The notes beneath the pieces were generated by a model. The model was not told where the DNA came from and made no database searches. It saw only the letters and a list, made by a program, of their open reading frames with translations. From positions 1,426,001 through 1,490,000 of the forward strand of contig JAHCKM010000002.1 of NCBI GenBank assembly GCA_026125795.1: a stretch of DNA of 64,000 nucleotides, written 5' to 3'. Every line of letters starts with the position of its first letter. Position 1 is the first letter of the stretch. A program made the translations under genes and the position numbers. Shown here piece by piece: positions 8,167 to 16,734 of this stretch. The DNA comes from Burkholderiaceae bacterium. GTDB taxonomy: Bacteria; Pseudomonadota; Gammaproteobacteria; Burkholderiales; Burkholderiaceae_C.

Positions 8167-9996
8167 ATGCGCGACACCATCGAGTTCCTATTGCACGACT
8201 GGCTGCGCGTTGATGCGCTGCTCGATCGACCGCGCTTCGCCGATCACTCGCGCGACACCATCGCGCAGGTGCTCGACACCTGCGAACGCATCGCACGCGA
8301 GAAGTTCGCGCCGTTCAACCGCGTGGCCGATGTCGAGGAGCCGCGCTTCGATGGCGAGAAGGTGATCCTGCCGGCCAGCTCGCACGCCGCCGCCCAGGCG
8401 TATGTGGACTCCGGCATGCTGGCCGCCGCGCAGGACTACGAGATGGGCGGCATGCAACTGCCGTGCGTGGTGGAGATGGCCGCCAACGCGTTCTTCTCCA
8501 GGGCCGGCATCGGCATCGGGGGCGGCGCGCTGCTCACCAGTGGCAACGCCAACCTGCTGATGGCGCACGGCACGCCGCAGCAGAAGGAAGTCTTCGCCAA
8601 GAACGAGTTCGCCGGCCGCTGGTTCGGCACCATGTGCCTGAGCGAGCCGCAGGCGGGTTCCTCGCTGAGCGACATCGCGACGCGTGCGCTGCCCGATGGC
8701 GATGATTTCGAGACCGATGCGCTGGGACCGCGCTATCGCTTGCGCGGTCACAAGATGTGGATCAGCAACGGCGAGCACGAGCTCACCGAAAACATCGTGC
8801 ACCTGGTGCTGGCCAAGATCCCGGGCCCGGATGGCCAGCTGATTCCGGGTACCCGAGGCATCTCGCTGTTCATCGTGCCGAAGAAGCTGGTCAACCCGCA
8901 CGGCGCTCTGACCGGCGAGCGCAACGACGTCGTGCTCGCCGGCTTGAACCACAAGCTCGGCTACCGCGGCATCCCGAATACGCTGCTCAACTTCGGCGAG
9001 GGCCGGTTCCCGGTGCGCGGAGCGCCGGGTGCCATCGGCTACCGGGTGGGCGCGCCCGGCGAGGGCCTGCGCTGCATGTTCCACATGATGAACGAGGCCC
9101 GGATCGCGATCGGCCTGGGCGCGGCGATGCTCGGCCACGCGGGTTACGACGCGAGCCTGCAGTACGCGCGCGACCGTTCACAGGGTCGGCCCGTGGGGCG
9201 CGCCGGCAAGGATGCGTCGAAGCCGCCGGTGCGCATCGTCGAGCACGCCGATGTCAAGCGCATGCTGCTGGCGCAAAAGAGTTATGTTGAAGGCGCGCTC
9301 GCGTTGTGCCTGTACTGCGCGCGCCTGGTCGACGAGCAGCACACGGGTGCGCCGGCCACGGGCCGTGAGGCCGCGATGCTGCTCGAGGTGCTCACGCCGA
9401 TCGTCAAGAGCTGGCCGAGCGAATGGTGCCTCGAGGCCAACAGCCTGGCGATCCAGGTGCATGGCGGCTACGGGTATACGCGCGACTTCCCGGTGGAGCA
9501 GTACTGGCGCGACAACCGCCTCAACATGATCCACGAGGGGACGCACGGCATCCAGGCGCAGGACCTGCTCGGCCGCAAAGTCGTCATGGAAGGTGGTGCG
9601 GCCTTGAAGCTGCTCGGCGCGCGCATCGACGCAACCGTCGAGCGCGCCTCGAGCGACGCCGCCTGGAGCGCCCACGCCCAGAGCTTGCGAACGGCGTGGC
9701 AGGCCGTGTTGTCCGCCACGCAGGCAGCCTGGTCGACCGGCACGCCCGACGACGCACTGACCAACGCGATGCCGTACATGCAGGCTTTCGGCCACACCGT
9801 GCTAGCCTGGGTGTGGCTCGAGCTCGTATTGGCTGCCGGACGCGCGCGCGAAACCGGCCGCACCGACGCGATGGCCGGCAAGTGCCATGCAGCGCGCTAC
9901 TTCTTCGCCTACGAGTTGCCCAAGGTCGCGGCGTGGCTCGCGGTGGTGCAGGCGCGCGACCCCTTGTGCCGCGACATGCGCGACGAATGGTTCTAG
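8167..9996 (+). CDS. Acyl-CoA dehydrogenase, long C-terminal-extended type
   Basis: A 609-residue FAD enzyme, longer than the ~380-residue classical family and matching the ~590-610-residue class with an extra C-terminal helical domain. The flavin-binding stretch MCLSEPQAGSSLSDIATRA sits near residue 157 and the FAD/substrate region VHGGYGYTRDFPVEQYWRDNR near residue 436. It would introduce the 2,3-double bond used by the FadB-like hydratase. The ATG at 8167 follows GAGGGAG. It lies 12 bases after the thioesterase gene and 17 before an SDR gene, within the same operon. Confidence 0.92.
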   Translation: MRDTIEFLLHDWLRVDALLDRPRFADHSRDTIAQVLDTCERIAREKFAPFNRVADVEEPRFDGEKVILPASSHAAAQAYVDSGMLAAAQDYEMGGMQLPCVVEMAANAFFSRAGIGIGGGALLTSGNANLLMAHGTPQQKEVFAKNEFAGRWFGTMCLSEPQAGSSLSDIATRALPDGDDFETDALGPRYRLRGHKMWISNGEHELTENIVHLVLAKIPGPDGQLIPGTRGISLFIVPKKLVNPHGALTGERNDVVLAGLNHKLGYRGIPNTLLNFGEGRFPVRGAPGAIGYRVGAPGEGLRCMFHMMNEARIAIGLGAAMLGHAGYDASLQYARDRSQGRPVGRAGKDASKPPVRIVEHADVKRMLLAQKSYVEGALALCLYCARLVDEQHTGAPATGREAAMLLEVLTPIVKSWPSEWCLEANSLAIQVHGGYGYTRDFPVEQYWRDNRLNMIHEGTHGIQAQDLLGRKVVMEGGAALKLLGARIDATVERASSDAAWSAHAQSLRTAWQAVLSATQAAWSTGTPDDALTNAMPYMQAFGHTVLAWVWLELVLAAGRARETGRTDAMAGKCHAARYFFAYELPKVAAWLAVVQARDPLCRDMRDEWF

Positions 9997-10013
9997 TTGC
10001 AGGAGACACTTGA

Positions 10014-10805
10014 ATGTCCACACCGATCTCGAAACTGTTTGACCTCACCGGCCAGCACGCGCTCGTCACCGGCGGCTCGCGCGGCCTCGGCCTGCAGATC
10101 GCCGAGGCGCTCGGCGAAGCGGGTGCCAAGATCATGCTCACGTCGCGCAAGGCGGGCGACCTCGAAGAGGCCGTGGCGCACCTGCAGGACAAGGGCATCG
10201 ATGCACGATGGATCGCGGCCGACGCGAGCGATCCGGAGCAGGTGCGAAAGGTCTGCGACGAGACGCTGGAGCGCTTCGGCCACGTGGACATCCTGGTCAA
10301 CAATGCCGGCGCCGCCTGGGGTGCGCCGGCCGAGGATCATCCGCTCGAAGCGTGGGACAAGGTGATGAACCTGAACGTGCGCAGCATCTTCTTGTTCAGC
10401 CAGGCGATCGGCAAGGCGAGCATGATCCCGCGCAAGCGCGGCCGCATCATCAACGTGGCGTCGATCGCCGGCCTGGGCGGCAACCCGCCCGGCATGGAGA
10501 CGCTGGCCTACAACACCAGCAAGGGCGCGGTGGTCAACTTCACCCGCGTGCTGGCCGCCGAGTGGGGCGAACACGGCATCACGGTCAACGCCATCGCGCC
10601 CGGCTTCTTCCCGAGCAAGATGACGAAGCACACGCTGCAGACGATGGGTGCCGAGAACCTCGCCTCGCATGCGCCGTTGCGCCGCCTCGGCGATGATGAC
10701 GACCTGAAAGGCGCTGCCGTGCTTTTTGCGTCGGCGGCCGGCAAGCACATCACCGGCCAGATCCTGGCGATCGACGGCGGCGTGTCGTGCATCACCGGTG
10801 GCTGA
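10014..10805 (+). CDS. Short-chain dehydrogenase/reductase (3-hydroxyacyl/gluconate-dehydrogenase-like)
   Basis: A 263-residue classical SDR. The cofactor motif TGGSRGLG is near residue 19, NNAG near residue 95, and the catalytic Ser and YNTSK lie around residues 150-168. The start follows an AGGAGA site. It presumably oxidises or reduces a hydroxy/keto group of a CoA ester in the cluster; the exact substrate is not readable. A PaaI-type thioesterase gene follows 16 bases downstream. Confidence 0.9.
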   Translation: MSTPISKLFDLTGQHALVTGGSRGLGLQIAEALGEAGAKIMLTSRKAGDLEEAVAHLQDKGIDARWIAADASDPEQVRKVCDETLERFGHVDILVNNAGAAWGAPAEDHPLEAWDKVMNLNVRSIFLFSQAIGKASMIPRKRGRIINVASIAGLGGNPPGMETLAYNTSKGAVVNFTRVLAAEWGEHGITVNAIAPGFFPSKMTKHTLQTMGAENLASHAPLRRLGDDDDLKGAAVLFASAAGKHITGQILAIDGGVSCITGG

Positions 10806-10821
10806 AGAACGGCAACCGCCC

Positions 10822-11286
10822 ATGTCCAAGCCGAACATCCCGTTTCCGATCCGCATTCCCTTCGTCGAGCAGATGGGGCTCGAGCTGCACAGCGCGGCCG
10901 ACGGCAGGGCCGAGCTGCGCGTCGACTTGGCAGAGGCTCACCTCAATTCCTGGGAGGTGGCCCACGGCGGCGTGCTGATGACGATGCTCGACGTCGCCAT
11001 GGCGCAGGCCGCGCGCAGCGCGCTGGCCCGTGCGCCGACCGACAAGGCCGGTGTCGCGACGATCGAGATGAAGACCAGTTTCGTGAGGCCCGCGGAAGGT
11101 GAGCTGCGTGCAGTGGGCACGCTGCTGCACCGCACATCGACGCTGGCGTTCTGCGAGGCGTCGGTGTTCGACGATGGCGGTCATCTTTGTGCCCACGCCA
11201 CCGGGACCTTCAAATACCTGCGCGCGCTGCCCACGCCGAAAGGCGGCGTGAAGCTGCAGCGCCGCGCCCCTGCAGACAAGGAGTAG
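10822..11286 (+). CDS. PaaI-type hotdog-fold thioesterase (third copy in cluster)
   Basis: A 154-residue hotdog protein; NSWEVAHGGVLMTMLDVAMAQAAR contains the helix and active-site loop of PaaI-like thioesterases. I use the ATG at 10822, 16 bases after the SDR stop; the longer upstream frame is SDR coding sequence read out of phase. It is the third hotdog gene within 4 kb. Its basic C-terminal tail (after residue ~130) is not seen in the other two. Confidence 0.82.
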   Translation: MSKPNIPFPIRIPFVEQMGLELHSAADGRAELRVDLAEAHLNSWEVAHGGVLMTMLDVAMAQAARSALARAPTDKAGVATIEMKTSFVRPAEGELRAVGTLLHRTSTLAFCEASVFDDGGHLCAHATGTFKYLRALPTPKGGVKLQRRAPADKE

Positions 11287-11288
11287 CC

Positions 11289-12308
11289 ATGGCCACGGCC
11301 AACAAGCGTTTCGTGCTCGCGTCGCGCCCGAGCGGCGAGCCGACGGCGCAGAACTTCCGCCTCGAAGAAGTTCCGCTGCCGGCGTTGAACGACGGCGAGG
11401 TCCTGGTGCGCCACCACTACCTCAGCCTCGACCCGTACATGCGCGGGCGCATGAACGAAGGCAAGAGTTATGCGCAGCCGCAGCCGCTCGATGCGGTGAT
11501 GATCGGCGGTACCGTCGGCGAGGTGGTGGAGTCGCGCGCACCGGAGTACAAGGCCGGCGACAAGGTGGTCGGCATGGGCGGCTGGCAGCAATACGCCGTG
11601 GTGGCGGCGCAGCAGCCCGGTGCGCTGCGCAAGATCGACACCTCGCGCGTGCCGATCTCGGCCTACCTCGGCGCCGTGGGCATGCCGGGCGTCACCGCGT
11701 GGTACGGCTTGAACAAGATCATCGAGCCGAAAGAAGGCGAGACCATCGTGGTCAGCGCCGCCAGCGGCGCGGTCGGTGGCGTGGTGGGCCAGCTCGCAAA
11801 GGCGAAAGGCTGTCGCGCGGTCGGCATCGCCGGTGGTGCCGACAAGTGCAGCCACGTGGTGCGCGACCTCGGCTTCGATGCCTGCATCGACTACAAGCGG
11901 CTCGACGGTGTGTCCGCGATCGCCTCCGCGCTGAAGGAGTCGTGCCCCGACGGCATCGACGGCTACTTCGAGAACGTGGGCGGCCCGATCCTCGATGCGG
12001 TGATGCAGAACGCCAACGCGTTCTCGCGCATCGCGCTGTGCGGCATGATCTCGGGCTACAACGGAGCGCCGATCCCGATGGCGGCGCCGCAGCTGATCCT
12101 CACCAACCGCATGAAGGTGCAGGGCTTCATCGTCAGCGAGCACCTGCCGCTGTGGCCGCAGGCGCTGGCCGAGCTCGGCGAACGCGTGGCCAAGGGCACG
12201 CTCAAGTACCGCGAGAGCGTCGCGCAGGGCATCGAGAGCGCGCCTGAGGCTTTCATCGGCCTGCTGAAGGGGCGCAACTTCGGCAAGCAACTGGTCAAGC
12301 TGATCTGA
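11289..12308 (+). CDS. Zinc-independent NADP-dependent oxidoreductase (MDR, CurA/leukotriene B4 reductase-like)
   Basis: A 339-residue medium-chain reductase. The N-terminal YLSLDPYMRGRMNEGKSYA is typical of the CurA/PTGR/YncB group of NADPH-dependent double-bond reductases, which lack the zinc ligands of alcohol dehydrogenases. The nucleotide-binding motif SAASGAVGGVVGQLAK is near residue 150. The ATG at 11289 follows AAGGAG two bases beyond the thioesterase stop. Likely role: reduction of an enone or enoyl intermediate. The next gene starts immediately after its stop codon. Confidence 0.9.
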   Translation: MATANKRFVLASRPSGEPTAQNFRLEEVPLPALNDGEVLVRHHYLSLDPYMRGRMNEGKSYAQPQPLDAVMIGGTVGEVVESRAPEYKAGDKVVGMGGWQQYAVVAAQQPGALRKIDTSRVPISAYLGAVGMPGVTAWYGLNKIIEPKEGETIVVSAASGAVGGVVGQLAKAKGCRAVGIAGGADKCSHVVRDLGFDACIDYKRLDGVSAIASALKESCPDGIDGYFENVGGPILDAVMQNANAFSRIALCGMISGYNGAPIPMAAPQLILTNRMKVQGFIVSEHLPLWPQALAELGERVAKGTLKYRESVAQGIESAPEAFIGLLKGRNFGKQLVKLI

Positions 12309-12761
12309 ATGCCATTGCTGTGGAGCTGCCACCGCTTTGAAGAGCTGGGTGCCGATGGCGTGTACGACATGCTGGCGCTGCGTGCCAAGGTATTCATCCT
12401 GGAGCAGGGGCCGTACCTCGACCCGGACGGCGCCGATCGCCAGGCCTGGCATCTGCTCGGGCGCGACGCCGGCAGCGCCGCCCTGCTGGCGTACTTGCGC
12501 GTGCTGGACGCCGGCGTGAAGTTCGCTGACGTGTCGATCGGCCGTGTGGTGGTCGACGCCCGCTTGCGCGGGCGCGGTGTCGGGCACCAGCTGGTGCGCG
12601 AAGGGCTGGCGCTGTGCGAGCGCCAGTGGCCCGGGCAGCCCATCACGATCAGCGCGCAGTCGCATCTGCAGGATTTTTATCGCCGCCACGGTTTCCAGAC
12701 CGTGTCGGCCGAGTACGTCGACGACGGCATACCGCACGTCGACATGCGAAGGAGTGGGTGA
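12309..12761 (+). CDS. GNAT family N-acetyltransferase (ElaA-like)
   Basis: A 150-residue GNAT protein resembling ElaA: the N-terminal segment LRAKVFILEQGPYLDPDGAD and the acetyl-CoA loop RGRGVGHQLVREGL near residue 85 are visible. The ATG directly follows the reductase TGA, and its own stop shares a base with the next ATG (TGATG), so it is translationally coupled to both neighbours. The acceptor is unknown; its presence in an acyl-CoA catabolic operon is unusual and may be incidental. Confidence 0.82.
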   Translation: MPLLWSCHRFEELGADGVYDMLALRAKVFILEQGPYLDPDGADRQAWHLLGRDAGSAALLAYLRVLDAGVKFADVSIGRVVVDARLRGRGVGHQLVREGLALCERQWPGQPITISAQSHLQDFYRRHGFQTVSAEYVDDGIPHVDMRRSG

Positions 12762-14413
12762 TGACGCACGAGGTTCTGAACCAGAGCACGCCGTTCGTCG
12801 ACGTGAACCTGTTCGACTCCGATCACGGGCTGCGCGATGCCTTGCGCTTCAATGCACCGCAGCTCGACACCGAGGCGCTGTCGCGCATCGGCGCCGAGGC
12901 CGGCTCGGCCGAGATGGTGGGGCACGCACGCAACGCCAATGTCCACACGCCCGAGCTGCGCACGCACGACCGCTTTGGTCACCGCGTCGACCAGGTGGAG
13001 TTCCACCCGAGCTACCACGCGCTGCTCGGCGGCGCGCTGCGCCACGGCTTGCACGGCACGCCCTGGTCGCGCGGCGCGGGGGCGCACCTGCAGCGCGCGG
13101 CCGGCTTCATCGTCTGGACGCAGGCCGAGCCGTCGGTGTTGTGCCCGGTGTCGATGAGTTATGCGGTGACCCCGGCGCTGCGCAGCAACGCGGCGCTGTA
13201 CGAGGCGTGGCGCAACGCCATCGCCAGCACCGAGTACGACCCGCGCTTCGCGCCGCTGGCGCACAAGCGCGCAGTCACGCTCGGCATGGGCATGACCGAG
13301 AAGCAGGGCGGCTCCGACGTACGCGCCAACACGACGCGCGCCGAACCCGACGGCACCGACGCCTGGGGACCGCGTGTGCGCATCACCGGGCACAAGTGGT
13401 TCATGTCGGCGCCGATGTGCGACGCGTTCCTCGTGCTGGCGCAGTCCGCTGGCGGCCTGAGCTGCTACTTCCTGCCGCGCTGGCTGCCCGACGGCACGCC
13501 CAACGTGATGCACATCCAGCGCCTGAAGGACAAGCTCGGCAACAAGGCCAATGCCAGTTCGGAGGTCGAGTTTCATCGATCAGTCGCCTGGCTCGTCGGC
13601 GAAGAAGGTCGCGGCGTGCCGCAGATCCTGGCCATGGGCGCGATCACGCGGCTCGACTGCGCGCTCGGCACGGCGGGGCTGATGCGCCAGGCGCTGGTAC
13701 TGGCGCTGCACCACTGCGGCGAGCGGCGCGCGTTCGGCCAGCTGCTGATCGACCAGCCGCTGATGAAGAACGTGCTGGCCGATCTCGCGCTCGAGAGCGA
13801 GGCGGCCACCGCGCTCGCGCTGCGCTTGGCTCGCGCTGTGGATCGCACCGAGAACGGCCAGGATGCCGACGGCCACGAGGCGCTGATGCGGCGCGTGCTG
13901 ACGCCGATCGCCAAGTTCTGGATCTGCAAGCGCGGCAGCGTGTTTGCGCAGGAGGCCATGGAGTGCCTCGGCGGCAACGGTTATGTCGAAGAGCGCGGCG
14001 AGGGTGCGATGGCGCGCGTGTACCGCGAGATGCCGCTCAACTCGATCTGGGAAGGCGCCGGCAACATCATGGCGCTCGACCTGCTGCGCGCGCTGCGCAC
14101 CGGCCCGGTGGCCGATGCGCTGCTGCACGAGTTGCAGCCCGCACGCGCATCGAACGGCGTGCTCGATCGACTGGCCGCCAGCCTGCCCGCGCGAGTGGAT
14201 GGCAGCACCGATGAAACCGCCGCGCGGCGCCTGGCGCGCGACGTGGCGCTGGCGGTGCAGGCCGCGCTGCTGAAGCAGCATGCGCCGAGCGAGGTGTTCG
14301 ACACGTTCTGCGCGTCGCGCCTCGGCGACCAGCTGGGGGGCGGCGGCGCGTTCGGGCTGCTCGATGCGCATGCACCGTTGCATGCACTGATAACGCGCGC
14401 GTCGCCGCGCTGA
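12761..14413 (+). CDS. AidB-like acyl-CoA dehydrogenase family protein
   Basis: A 550-residue flavoprotein close in length to Escherichia coli AidB (~541). The N-terminal TPFVDVNLFDSDHGLRDAL, the flavin motif MTEKQGGSDVRANTT and EAMECLGGNGYVEERGEGAMARVYREMPLNSIWEGAGNI fit the AidB/isovaleryl-CoA dehydrogenase-like branch. I chose the ATG at 12761, coupled to the GNAT stop. AidB is linked to alkylation stress in enterobacteria, but many betaproteobacterial relatives sit in acyl-CoA degradation operons as here, so a metabolic role is at least as likely. Confidence 0.88.
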   Translation: MTHEVLNQSTPFVDVNLFDSDHGLRDALRFNAPQLDTEALSRIGAEAGSAEMVGHARNANVHTPELRTHDRFGHRVDQVEFHPSYHALLGGALRHGLHGTPWSRGAGAHLQRAAGFIVWTQAEPSVLCPVSMSYAVTPALRSNAALYEAWRNAIASTEYDPRFAPLAHKRAVTLGMGMTEKQGGSDVRANTTRAEPDGTDAWGPRVRITGHKWFMSAPMCDAFLVLAQSAGGLSCYFLPRWLPDGTPNVMHIQRLKDKLGNKANASSEVEFHRSVAWLVGEEGRGVPQILAMGAITRLDCALGTAGLMRQALVLALHHCGERRAFGQLLIDQPLMKNVLADLALESEAATALALRLARAVDRTENGQDADGHEALMRRVLTPIAKFWICKRGSVFAQEAMECLGGNGYVEERGEGAMARVYREMPLNSIWEGAGNIMALDLLRALRTGPVADALLHELQPARASNGVLDRLAASLPARVDGSTDETAARRLARDVALAVQAALLKQHAPSEVFDTFCASRLGDQLGGGGAFGLLDAHAPLHALITRASPR

Positions 14414-14432
14414 ATCCGATGGAGACCCACTG

Positions 14433-15350
14433 ATGAGCGAACGACACCTGGGCCGCGGCGACACCGCGGTGATCACCGGCGCGGGATCGGGCTTCGGCCT
14501 CGAGCTGGCGCACCTGTGCGCAAAGCGCGGCATGAACATCGTCGCAGCCGACGTGCAGGCCGATGCGCTGGCGCGTGCCGAGGGCGAACTGCGTGCGCTC
14601 GGCGCGCAGGTGCTGCCGTTTCGGCTCGATGTGGCCAAGGCCGCCGAGGTCGAGGCCATGGGCGCGGCCACGCTCGAGCGCTTTGGCGCGCCGCACCTCG
14701 TGTTCAACAACGCGGGCGTCGGCGCCGGTGGACTGATCTGGGAACACACGTTGCGCGACTGGGAGTGGGTGATCGGCGTCAACGTGATGGGCGTGGCGCA
14801 CGGCGTGCGCGTGTTCACGCCGATGATGCTCGAAGCGGCCGAGAAGGACAGCGGCTACGAAGGCCACATCGTCAACACCGCGTCCATGGCAGGCCTCGTC
14901 AATCCGCCCAACATGGGCGTTTACAACGTCAGCAAGCATGCGGTGGTGGCCTTGACCGAGACGCTTTACCAGGACCTGTCGCTGGTGACCGAACAAGTGC
15001 ATGCGCACGTGCTGTGTCCGTTCTTCGTCGCCACCGGCATCCACGAGAGCGGCCGCAACCGGCCGCAGGCGCTGAGCAACCCCGATACCAAGCCGACGCG
15101 CAGCCAAATGATTGCGCAGGTGATGACGCAGAAGGCCGTGAGCAGCGGCAAGGTCACGGCCGCGATGGTGGCGCAATACGTGCTTGACGCCGTGCGCGCC
15201 GACCGCTTCTACATCTACAGCCACCCGAAGGCACTGGGCTCGGTGCAGGTCCGCATGGAGGATGTGCTGCAGCAGCGCAATCCGTCCGATCCGCTGAAGG
15301 ACGCCCCCGAAATGGGCCGGCAGCTGCGCGAAGCGCTGCGCGCCCGATGA
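14433..15350 (+). CDS. Short-chain dehydrogenase/reductase
   Basis: A 305-residue SDR with cofactor motif TGAGSGFG near residue 15, NNAG near 93, and the catalytic YNVSK near residue 165. It is somewhat longer than classical SDRs, with a C-terminal extension after ~260. It starts 19 bases after the AidB-like gene. It is the second SDR of the cluster and clearly not a duplicate of the first. Substrate unknown. Confidence 0.88.
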   Translation: MSERHLGRGDTAVITGAGSGFGLELAHLCAKRGMNIVAADVQADALARAEGELRALGAQVLPFRLDVAKAAEVEAMGAATLERFGAPHLVFNNAGVGAGGLIWEHTLRDWEWVIGVNVMGVAHGVRVFTPMMLEAAEKDSGYEGHIVNTASMAGLVNPPNMGVYNVSKHAVVALTETLYQDLSLVTEQVHAHVLCPFFVATGIHESGRNRPQALSNPDTKPTRSQMIAQVMTQKAVSSGKVTAAMVAQYVLDAVRADRFYIYSHPKALGSVQVRMEDVLQQRNPSDPLKDAPEMGRQLREALRAR

Positions 15351-15422
15351 GCGTGCTGCGCGGCATCCGGTGAGCGGACCGGCGGGCGGCCGCGAGCGTT
15401 GCTCCATGCCGGGCTTGCCCGG

Positions 15423-16502
15423 ATGAGCGCGCCGCGCGCATTGTGGGTGCTGGCCGGGCCGCGCGCGCGGCAGCGCCTGCGCGAGCACGGCCTGCGCGCG
15501 GCTGACGTGCGGGCCGTGGCCGGCGCGGCCGGCGGCCCCAAGGGGCTGGTGCTCAATGCGCTCGATCGCTTCGTGTTCGGTCATTGGCTGAGTGAGCACG
15601 CGGGGCCGCTGCATTTGCTCGGCGCCTCGATCGGCGCGTGGCGAATGGCCTGCGCGTGCCGGCGCGACGCCGATGCCGCGTTGCGCGAGATGGCGCAGGA
15701 CTACATTGAACAGCGCTACGAGCATCAGCCCGGCAAGCCGCCCAAAGCCGCACACGTCAGCGCGATGTTCAGCCAGGCGCTGCAGCGGCGCTTCGGCGGC
15801 CGCGAGGCCGAGGTGCTGGCGCATCCTGGGCGCAGGCTGCACGTGTTCACGAGCCGGGGCAAAGGCCTGCTTGCTCGCCAGGGGCGGGTGCGCACGCCGC
15901 TGGGCTATCTGGGCGCGTTTGCCGCCAACCTGATGCATCGCCGGGTGATGGGCACGTTGCTCGAGCGCGTGGTGTTCTCCGACATGCGCGATGCATTGCC
16001 GCTCGCATTGCGCGAATACCCGACGCATCGCGTGGCCCTGAACGCCGAAAACCTGGCCGCGTCGATCCTGGCGAGCTGCTCGATCCCGTTCTGGCTCGAC
16101 GCGGTGCACGACATTGCCGGCGCGCCGCGCGGCGCGTACTGGGACGGCGGCATCACCGACTACCACCTGCACCTCGATTACACCGCGCTGAACGACGGCG
16201 TGGTCCTGATCCCGCACTTCCAGCCCACGCTAGTGCCAGGCTGGCTCGACAAGCCGTTCAAGGCACGCCACCGCGCCAGCGCGCGGCTCGACAACGTGGT
16301 GCTGCTGGTGCCGCGGCCCGAATGGATATCGACTTTGCCGCGCGGCAAGCTGCCCGATCGCGGCGACTTCAAGCTCTACGGCGACGATGCCGACTCGCGC
16401 ATGCGGGCGTGGCGCATCGCGCTGGCCGAGAGCGAGCGCTTGGCCGACGAGTTTCAGCAGCTCGTCGCGGCGCCGTCGATGCACGCTGACGCGTTGCCCT
16501 GA
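15423..16502 (+). CDS. Patatin-like phospholipase/acyl hydrolase
   Basis: A 359-residue protein with the patatin signature: an oxyanion loop GAAGGPKG (about residues 34-41), the nucleophile elbow GASIG (67-71, Ser69) and the Asp of a DGG motif at about residue 241. It has no signal peptide, so it likely acts in the cytoplasm on a lipid or ester. I use the ATG at 15423; a TTG at 15399 would add eight residues. It closes the acyl-CoA cluster 72 bases after the SDR. The 232 bases that follow (16503-16734) show no gene or convincing terminator. Confidence 0.83.
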   Translation: MSAPRALWVLAGPRARQRLREHGLRAADVRAVAGAAGGPKGLVLNALDRFVFGHWLSEHAGPLHLLGASIGAWRMACACRRDADAALREMAQDYIEQRYEHQPGKPPKAAHVSAMFSQALQRRFGGREAEVLAHPGRRLHVFTSRGKGLLARQGRVRTPLGYLGAFAANLMHRRVMGTLLERVVFSDMRDALPLALREYPTHRVALNAENLAASILASCSIPFWLDAVHDIAGAPRGAYWDGGITDYHLHLDYTALNDGVVLIPHFQPTLVPGWLDKPFKARHRASARLDNVVLLVPRPEWISTLPRGKLPDRGDFKLYGDDADSRMRAWRIALAESERLADEFQQLVAAPSMHADALP

Positions 16503-16734
16503 GTCGAGTTGACCCGCTAGCTCGACGCGCTCGCGTCCCCCGAGGCGATCCGCCGGCTTTTTGAGGGCAGCCCGGCGTCCGACTGAGCCGCAGCGCACCA
16601 CGCTGCATCCAGTCGCGAAACGGCCGCGTACCACGGCCCCAGACCCATCGTGGCGCGCACGCTCCGATGGTCAGGAACCCTGGCGGCCTTGGTCGGCGGG
16701 GCGATAGTCAACACGCTTTCGAGGATCTATCTCC

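Noticed and set aside
16674-16712. ECF-type promoter (GGAACC and GTCAA) before the DUF4331 gene
   Set aside because: The spacing is 27 bases, far beyond the ~16 expected for such promoters.
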